Shown here piece by piece: positions 45,898-51,065 of a stretch of 51,065 nucleotides of DNA. The stretch's first letter is position 1; each line of letters begins with the position of its first letter. Both the position numbers and the translations under genes were made by a program. Location of the stretch: the NCBI GenBank assembly GCA_012269595.1, contig JAAXJX010000006.1:1-51065 (forward strand). Direction: 5' to 3'. This stretch comes from Planctomycetia bacterium (lineage in GTDB: Bacteria > Planctomycetota > UBA8108 > UBA1146). The notes under the pieces are model-generated. The model worked only from the letters and a program-made list of their open reading frames with translations. It ran no database searches and was not told the DNA's origin.

Positions 45898-45956
45898 AGA
45901 AAGGAGGTGGTCCATTGATGATTGTCCGTGGCTCTATCAGGAGGTGGGTTCGTTAA
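45898..45956 (+). other. Extended Shine-Dalgarno (16 nt) plus 12-codon ORF
   Basis: AGAAAGGAGGTGGTCC (45898-45913) is complementary to the canonical 3' tail of 16S rRNA over 16 nt, with one G-U wobble; the usual SD uses 4-7 nt. ATG at 45918 opens a 12-codon frame (MIVRGSIRRWVR) ending TAA 45954-45956. A hairpin (GAGGTGGGTT with AACCC-GC-GCCTC, ~45941-45966) spans the stop, and small hairpins and a terminator follow. The same frame is open upstream to 45735 and beyond, so a longer product is possible. This may be a leader peptide, an attenuator of prfB, or a small RNA that engages the anti-SD. The family was not recognised. Confidence 0.5.
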
Positions 45957-46011
45957 CCCGCGCCTCTGACGGGGGAAGCGGTGAATCCGCTTAATCCACC
46001 TGGTAGAAACA

Positions 46012-46050
46012 GGGCCCGAAGGGAAAACCTTCGGGCCCTTCTTCTTTTTC
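46012..46050 (+). terminator. Rho-independent terminator before prfB
   Basis: An 11-bp stem (46012-46022 with 46028-46038, loop GAAAA) is followed by TTCTTCTTTTTC. It closes the transcript of the short-ORF locus and lies about 200 nt before prfB. Confidence 0.9.
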
Positions 46051-46248
46051 CGGTGAGTGCTGTCCGATTTCATGGCTCTCTCCTGTCCCCCTCCTGTCCT
46101 GCCTTCTGTGCCACTCTCCACTCCTGACCGATAAATTCCTTCCCATGGATCGCCGTTAGGCTTGTTTCGGGGCATCCCTGTCGACATGATGGATACAGTT
46201 CGTATTTACAGGGTTCAGAAACTTCCCCATGACGAGGAGCGGGTCACC

Positions 46249-47364
46249 TTGAGTGCCGAGACCAAGGCTCGACTGAAGAGCATCCAATTACTCCTCGAAC
46301 GAATCCGCCATGCCGTCCGATTTGATGAGCTCAAGGAAAAACTGGGCAGTCTGGAAGAGAAGATGTCCGCCCAGGATTTCTGGGATGACCGGGAAGCCGC
46401 AGAGAAAATTATCCAGTCGATGAAATCGACCAAGTCTTCGGTTCAATCCATCGAAAAACTTGAACAGGGACTCGAAGATGTACAGGTTCTCATAGAGCTT
46501 GCAGAATCAGAGTCGGATGAAGAATCTCTGGAGGAAGCAGAATCGGAAATCCTGAAGCTTCAGGAAAGTGCAGAGAGCCTTGAGCTGAAAACGCTTCTCA
46601 ATGGGAAATACGACCAGGCAAGCGCATACATCGAAATACAGTCCGGTGCAGGGGGTACCGACGCCGCAGATTGGACCCTGATGGTTCAGCGCATGTTCCT
46701 GCGCTGGGGTGAAAAACAGGGGTATAAAACCCAGATCATCGACGAACAGCACGGTGAAGAAGCCGGTCTCAAATCCTCCACGATCCATCTTTCGGGGGAC
46801 TATGCATACGGATATCTGCGTTCTGAATCCGGTGTACACCGGATCGTTCGAATTTCCCCATTCGACGCACAGGCACGCAGGCAGACCGCTTTTTGTTCTA
46901 TCCGTGTCACTCCGGAAACCGACAATACAGATGGCGTCGAAATCGTCGACTCTGACCTTCGTGTCGATACCTATCGTGCAAGCGGAGCTGGAGGCCAGCA
47001 CGTGAACACGACCGACTCGGCGGTTCGCATCACTCACATGCCCACCGGGATTGTCGTCCAATGCCAAAATGAACGCAGTCAGCATGCCAACAAGGCTCAG
47101 GCTCTCAGGGTACTCAAGGCCAGGATCATCGAGGTGCAGGAAGAAAAGCGTCGCGAAGAAATGAACGCCATCCAGGGTTCAAAAAGTGACATCGCTTTTG
47201 GCAGTCAGATCCGATCCTATGTCATGCACCCCTACAAGATGGTCAAAGACCACCGAACTGACCACGAAACCAGTAACGTCGATGCCGTGCTCGACGGTGA
47301 ATTGCAGCCATTCATTGAGCATTGGTTGCGCCACAGGAACCGAACAGAAACGGAATCACAGTGA
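46249..47364 (+). CDS. prfB: Peptide chain release factor 2
   Basis: Predicted 371 aa. It releases nascent chains at UGA and UAA. TTG at 46249 is preferred: GAGGAG lies 9 nt upstream and the resulting N-terminus has the normal distance to VRFDELKEKLGSLEEKM. The open frame extends to 46162 with ATG at 46186/46189 but no SD. Diagnostic features are SPF (RISPFDAQ) for stop recognition, SGAGGQHVNTTDSAVR with the catalytic GGQ, and QCQNERSQHANK. The usual in-frame-stop frameshift site (CTT TGA C near codon 25 with an internal SD) is absent: the frame is continuous. As UGA also encodes Sec here, RF2 competes with SelB. The glyA gene follows after 14 nt. Confidence 0.95.
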   Translation: MSAETKARLKSIQLLLERIRHAVRFDELKEKLGSLEEKMSAQDFWDDREAAEKIIQSMKSTKSSVQSIEKLEQGLEDVQVLIELAESESDEESLEEAESEILKLQESAESLELKTLLNGKYDQASAYIEIQSGAGGTDAADWTLMVQRMFLRWGEKQGYKTQIIDEQHGEEAGLKSSTIHLSGDYAYGYLRSESGVHRIVRISPFDAQARRQTAFCSIRVTPETDNTDGVEIVDSDLRVDTYRASGAGGQHVNTTDSAVRITHMPTGIVVQCQNERSQHANKAQALRVLKARIIEVQEEKRREEMNAIQGSKSDIAFGSQIRSYVMHPYKMVKDHRTDHETSNVDAVLDGELQPFIEHWLRHRNRTETESQ

Positions 47365-47378
47365 AAGAGGAAATGATC

Positions 47379-48614
47379 ATGGAAACATTGGAAAATTCCG
47401 ATCCCGACATCGCCGCCATCGTCACTCGCGAAGAAGAACGGCAGCGAAATGAGATCAACCTCATCGCCAGTGAAAACATCGTCAGTGAAGCGATCCTGAC
47501 CGCCCAGGGATCGGTTTTGACCAACAAGTATGCTGAAGGTTACCCGGGTAAACGCTACTACGGTGGTTGTGAAGTGGTTGACGAAGCAGAGAATCTGGCA
47601 CGGGATCGGGCCAAGGAACTCTTCGGCGCCGACCATGCCAATGTTCAGCCCCATTCAGGAACTCAGGCGAACATTGCCGCCTACTCTGCTCTTCTCAAAC
47701 CGGGTGACAAGGTTTTGGCGATGGATCTCGCCCACGGTGGACATCTGTCGCACGGTGCAAAGGTGAGTTTGACCGGCAAGGTCTACAACTTCACCCACTA
47801 CCCCGTCAATGCAGACACGGAAACCATCGACATCGACGAGGTCATGAAGATTGCCAAAGAGGTCCAGCCTCAACTGATTATCGCAGGTGCCAGTGCATAT
47901 CCGCGAGTCATCGACTTTGAAGCCTTCCGCAAAGTGGCCGACGAAGTCGGATCGAAGTTCATGGTCGACATGGCACACATCGCCGGGTTGGTTGCCGCCG
48001 GCGTCCATCCCAGTCCTGTCCCCCATGCCGATGTCGTGACCACCACAACTCACAAAACTCTCAGAGGACCACGCAGTGGCTTGATCCTCTGTCGCAAGAA
48101 ATGGGCCCGAAAAATTGACTCCGGAGTTTTCCCGGGAGATCAGGGTGGCCCACTGATGCATCTGGTCGCTGCGAGAGCGGTCTGTTTCCGTGAAGCGATG
48201 TCTGACGAGTTCCGCAACTATGCCCGCAGCATTGTCGCCAATGCTCAAAAACTGGGGCAAATCCTCATGGATGGTGGAGTTCGACTCGTCGCAGGAGGTA
48301 CCGACAATCACATGGTGTTGGCGGACGTTCGCTCATTGGATCTGACGGGCGACATTGCGGAGCGGGCTCTGGGTGAAGCTGGAATCGTCGTCAACATGAA
48401 CATGATTCCCCATGACCCGAATCCTCCGCTGAGACCCAGTGGAATTCGCATCGGAACCCCTACTGTCACCAGTCGGGGAATGGGAGATGTTGAGATCGAA
48501 CGTATCGGTAATTGGATTCTGGAAGTTCTCAAAAGTCCGGAGGACACTTCACTCCATCAGAGCATTCGCTCTCAGGTCCGTGAAATGTGCGGGGAATTCC
48601 CGACCAGAATCTGA
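47379..48614 (+). CDS. glyA: Serine hydroxymethyltransferase
   Basis: Predicted 411 aa; ATG at 47379 with AGAGGAAA upstream. A PLP enzyme interconverting serine and glycine while loading C1 units on tetrahydrofolate. Motifs: NLIASENIVSEA, YAEGYPGKRYYGGCEVVD, QPHSGTQANIAAY, DMAHIAGLVAAGVHPSP, and VTTTTHKTLRGPR with the Schiff-base lysine. The length is normal. It is probably co-transcribed with prfB (14-nt gap). The 3' end abuts an 18-bp tandem repeat and the convergent trpS. Confidence 0.98.
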   Translation: METLENSDPDIAAIVTREEERQRNEINLIASENIVSEAILTAQGSVLTNKYAEGYPGKRYYGGCEVVDEAENLARDRAKELFGADHANVQPHSGTQANIAAYSALLKPGDKVLAMDLAHGGHLSHGAKVSLTGKVYNFTHYPVNADTETIDIDEVMKIAKEVQPQLIIAGASAYPRVIDFEAFRKVADEVGSKFMVDMAHIAGLVAAGVHPSPVPHADVVTTTTHKTLRGPRSGLILCRKKWARKIDSGVFPGDQGGPLMHLVAARAVCFREAMSDEFRNYARSIVANAQKLGQILMDGGVRLVAGGTDNHMVLADVRSLDLTGDIAERALGEAGIVVNMNMIPHDPNPPLRPSGIRIGTPTVTSRGMGDVEIERIGNWILEVLKSPEDTSLHQSIRSQVREMCGEFPTRI

Positions 48615-48618
48615 TCCG

Positions 48619-48672
48619 CGTATCCGTCTCAAGACCCGTATCCGTCTCAAGACCGGTATCCGGCTCAAGACC
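48619..48672. repeat. Three tandem 18-bp repeats
   Basis: CGTATCCGTCTCAAGACC occurs exactly at 48619-48636 and 48637-48654, and with two changes at 48655-48672. The third unit includes the trpS stop codon and last codons. It lies in the convergent glyA/trpS junction, where no hairpin terminator was seen. Confidence 0.93.
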
Positions 48673-49663
48673 TCTTGGAACGGGACTGGATACCGATCGC
48701 CTGATGAACCGCATCCATCGTCTCCTCGACGATGGGGCGGATCTTCCGTGCACCCTCCCTGAGGATCTCCTCAACCTTGTCAGGATCACTCTCCAGATTC
48801 GCCCTTGCAGTTCGTGCGTCAGCGAAGTGCTCAAGAAGGGCCTCAAAAAGTTCCTGCTTGGCGTGACCGTATCCATAACCGATGCCTGTGGATCGCATCT
48901 TGTCCGCCATCTCGTCGACTTTTTCTTGAGGCGCGACCAACTTGTAGAGTTCATGGATCGTGTTGCCCTCGGGGTCCTTGGGATCGTCCACCCCTTGAGA
49001 ATCGGTGACGATTCCCATGATCTTTTTTCGAAGTTTTTTCTCCGGTTCAAAGATCCCCAGGTCATTCCCGTAGGATTTGCTCATCTTCTGGCCATCCACA
49101 CCGGGAACCTTGGCAGCCTGTCCTTCCAGGATCAGTGGCTCGGGAAGTGGAAACACTTCGCCATACAGTTGATTGAACTTTCCTGCGATATCCCGGGTCA
49201 CCTCTACGTGTTGCTTCTGATCCTGTCCCACAGGAACACGATGGGACCGGACGATCAAAATGTCTGCTGCCATGAGACATGGATAGGCGAAAAGACCATG
49301 GTCCGCAGAAATTCCTTTTTCGACCTTGTCCTTGTAGGCATGACAACGCTCAAGGAGTCCCATGGGGGTCAGTGTCGAGAGAACCCAGGACAACTCACAA
49401 ACCTCTGGAACATCTTCCTGCCGGTAAATCACCGCTTTTTCGGGATCGAGTCCCAGAGCCAGATAATCACAGGCAATACCAAAAATGTTATCGCGGAGTG
49501 TTTCGGCTTTTTTGACGGTGGTCAGGGCGTGGTAGGTGGCGATGAAATAGTGAGCTCCGCCCTCCCTCTGGAGGTCGATCCACTGGCGAACAGCACCGAA
49601 GTAGTTCCCCAGATGGATTCCCGAACTGGTCGGAGTCAATCCAGAGAGTGTGACCTGACTCAT
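48665..49663 (-). CDS. trpS: Tryptophanyl-tRNA synthetase
   Basis: Predicted 332 aa; start at the ATG of MSQVTLSGLTPTSSGIHLGNY (49663). A class I enzyme charging tRNA-Trp. SGIHLGNYFG is the HIGH motif and GQKMSKSYGND the KMSKS motif. PVGQDQKQHVEVTRDIA is the typical Trp-binding and dimer region. Length and order match bacterial TrpRS. The final residues (SRSKRS) fall in an 18-bp tandem repeat, so the C-terminus may vary between strains. Confidence 0.97.
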   Translation of the reverse strand: MSQVTLSGLTPTSSGIHLGNYFGAVRQWIDLQREGGAHYFIATYHALTTVKKAETLRDNIFGIACDYLALGLDPEKAVIYRQEDVPEVCELSWVLSTLTPMGLLERCHAYKDKVEKGISADHGLFAYPCLMAADILIVRSHRVPVGQDQKQHVEVTRDIAGKFNQLYGEVFPLPEPLILEGQAAKVPGVDGQKMSKSYGNDLGIFEPEKKLRKKIMGIVTDSQGVDDPKDPEGNTIHELYKLVAPQEKVDEMADKMRSTGIGYGYGHAKQELFEALLEHFADARTARANLESDPDKVEEILREGARKIRPIVEETMDAVHQAIGIQSRSKRS

Positions 49664-49907
49664 CGCTGATTCCCGTCCTTTGCTCTGTTCCTGCTGACCG
49701 ATACCCGGGCTGCCCCGGGCACGGAGGGTTTTCCCTGGGGTCTCCCCCAAGGAGTCCATTGATCTGGAATCAGGGTACAGAAATCACCGCAGAACACCAG
49801 AAAGACAGCAAAACTTGTCCCCAGAAGAGATCTTGAGCAGAATGATCTCTCTTGATCGCCAATACTGAAATGCGGAAGATCCTGAATCAGATGAGGAGAA
49901 AGCCTCC

Positions 49908-50753
49908 ATGGCGAAGACAGCTTCAAAACCGAGGGGAAGTTTGACCCGTGCCTTCATCACCGGGTTGGCAACACTGCTGCCTACGGTGCTGACCATCATC
50001 ATCATTACGGTATCCTATAATTTCCTCGACGAGAAAATCGCCCAACCGATCACAAGCCTGATCCGCAAAGGGTTCTCTTCCGAATCCGCCAAAGAGTACT
50101 TTTGGAAAGACACTGTCAAGCTTCAGGATTGGCAACTGGATGAAGCCATCGATGAAAGTGGCCTCCCGGAACGTGCGGATGACATCCCCTTCTCTCAACA
50201 GGTCGAGCAAATCATCCCGAATTGGCTGGGCTTCGTTATCGCCATTATCCTCGTGCTCGCTGTGGGTATCGTTTTCCGTGGAGTCCTGGGAAGACAGTTA
50301 CTCAGACTGATCGAAGGCCTGATCAAACGAATCCCCTTCATCAAGATCATCTACCCCTATGCCAAACAGGTGACAGAGTTCTTCTTTGAGGAAAAAAACA
50401 AGATCGAATACGACACTGCTGTGGCAGTTCAGTATCCGAGAATGGGAATCTGGTCCCTTGGATTCGTGACCAGCAATGGATTCAAGACGATTCAGGAAAA
50501 ACATGGAGGCCCCATGGTCGCCATCTTCATTCCTTCCAGTCCCACGCCGATTACCGGATACACGATTCTGGTTCCCCGAGACGAGATCATTCCGCTCGAC
50601 TTGAGCGTCGACGAAGTATTGAGATTCACGATCTCAGGTGGAGTGATCGTGCCAACAGATGAGATTCCCCAAATGGGCTCTGCACCCGATTTGAAGGCGT
50701 CCGGAGAGAAATCTGGGGACTCAAATTCTGCAGAAGATGGTCCGAATGCTTGA
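49908..50753 (+). CDS. DUF502 family membrane protein
   Basis: Predicted 281 aa, ATG at 49908 after GAGGAGAAAG. Two membrane segments are visible: ITGLATLLPTVLTIIIITVSY near residue 25 and WLGFVIAIILVLAVGIVFRGV near 110. The conserved DUF502 core follows: IPFIKIIYPYAKQVTEFFF, PRMGIWSLGFVTSNG, MVAIFIPSSPTPITGYTILVPRDEI, LDLSVDEVLRFTISGGVIVP. The acidic loop between the helices (about residues 45-95) is longer than in many members. The function of the family is not established; plant relatives (LCV) act in membranes. tRNA-Pro lies downstream. Confidence 0.93.
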   Translation: MAKTASKPRGSLTRAFITGLATLLPTVLTIIIITVSYNFLDEKIAQPITSLIRKGFSSESAKEYFWKDTVKLQDWQLDEAIDESGLPERADDIPFSQQVEQIIPNWLGFVIAIILVLAVGIVFRGVLGRQLLRLIEGLIKRIPFIKIIYPYAKQVTEFFFEEKNKIEYDTAVAVQYPRMGIWSLGFVTSNGFKTIQEKHGGPMVAIFIPSSPTPITGYTILVPRDEIIPLDLSVDEVLRFTISGGVIVPTDEIPQMGSAPDLKASGEKSGDSNSAEDGPNA

Positions 50754-50777
50754 CGGGAGAATCTTCCCCACTAGCAT
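50750..50777 (+). promoter_or_regulatory. Candidate promoter of tRNA-Pro
   Basis: TTGACG (50750-50755), N16, TAGCAT (50772-50777), about 33 nt before the tRNA. The -35 overlaps the DUF502 stop codon. Confidence 0.45.
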
Positions 50778-50810
50778 CGGGCTTCTGGAAATGCTGATTT
50801 GTCAAAGGGT

Positions 50811-50887
50811 CGGGCCGTAGCGCAGTTTGGTAGCGCGCCACGATGGGGCCGTGGAGGTCGGTGGTTCGAATCCACTCGGTCCGACCA
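50811..50887 (+). tRNA. tRNA-Pro (GGG), CCA encoded
   Basis: 77 nt with CCA. Acceptor CGGGCCG pairs with CGGTCCG (one G-U), D-stem GCGC/GCGC, anticodon stem CCACG/CGTGG with loop ATGGGGC (anticodon GGG), T-arm GGTGG-TTCGAAT-CCACT. It reads CCC (and CCU by wobble). Confidence 0.95.
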
Positions 50888-51065
50888 TACTTTTCAATCG
50901 CGAAGTCTTTTTTGATCATGGTCGACTTGCCGATCATTCGGAATACCAGGCAACTGTTCGGCCAAATCCGGCAGTGAGGCATGATCCGTGACTGACCCAG
51001 CCTCCACAGACTCAAGTCCCCCGAGTTTCCTTCCAAAGGACTCCCCCCATTCTGCAGAGGCCAGA

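Noticed and set aside
45735-45956. A 73-aa protein starting at ATG 45735
   Set aside because: No SD and no recognisable family; the strong SD lies inside it, before codon ATG 45918. Not excluded, but unsupported.
45735-46050. RNase P RNA, tmRNA, SRP RNA or 6S RNA
   Set aside because: Diagnostic conserved blocks of each (e.g. GAGGAAAGTCC, the tRNA-like ends of tmRNA, GGAAGCAGC of SRP RNA) were not found.
46249-46340. RF2 programmed frameshift site
   Set aside because: No in-frame TGA, CTTTGAC or internal SD near codon 25; the frame is continuous.
50888-51065. A gene at the right edge
   Set aside because: The only longer frame there is antisense to the tRNA and DUF502 end; no SD or motif was seen.

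Overview
The window looks like chromosome from a marine-type planctomycete (Planctomycetota). Five large exported proteins end in the same dockerin-like double EF-hand tail. There is a TPR/TolB-like Ser/Thr kinase, a YdjY-domain protein, an IleRS with an unusual Trp-rich insertion, and an EF-G of the mitochondrial-like (spd) type. Assignment is by protein character only; there is no rRNA in the window. No mobile element, CRISPR array or rRNA was seen, and both tRNAs look intact.

Layout. 1-1828: 3' part of a secreted P-domain/dockerin-like protein. 1846-5493 (minus): a membrane Ser/Thr kinase followed by a thioredoxin whose first active-site residue is an in-frame UGA. 5630-9022: ileS. 9140-10264: small secreted dockerin-like protein. 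10372-11736 (minus): a membrane-anchored TlpA-like protein, again with UGA in the first active-site position. 12108-12812: degenerate secreted vWA-like protein. 12928-17141: mraY, a redoxin, a TPR/thioredoxin-like protein and a thioredoxin-like [2Fe-2S] ferredoxin. 17300-19384: fusA. 19466-31220: a PaaZ/BoxD-like aldehyde dehydrogenase, three very large dockerin-like secreted proteins, a small membrane protein and ispG. 31608-31683: initiator tRNA. 31779-36084 (minus): a four-gene operon with stop/start overlaps (YdjY, terpenoid-cyclase-like toroid, DUF1015, class V aminotransferase). 36422-38645: a PilZ-like/coiled-coil protein plus a MamK-like actin. 38721-44546 (minus): HEAT lipoprotein, secretin and exported CHAT protease. 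44650-50887: gluQ, a short structured locus with a near-perfect anti-Shine-Dalgarno complement, prfB-glyA, trpS, a DUF502 membrane protein and tRNA-Pro.

The most notable observation is two independent selenocysteine genes (1846-2427 and 10372-11736, both minus). Each is a thioredoxin-fold protein in which an in-frame UGA replaces the first Cys of CxxC, giving U-x-x-C. In each, a perfectly paired hairpin sits immediately 3' of the UGA, with an apical loop carrying G then U at its second and third positions, as expected for a bacterial SECIS. Ordinary ORF calling splits or truncates both. UGA also terminates many normal genes here, so the codon is not globally reassigned. Other points worth a look are the 16-nt anti-16S element in front of a 12-codon ORF, a MamK-like filament gene paired with a coiled-coil protein, a mitochondrial-type EF-G, and an exported CHAT protease near an orphan secretin.
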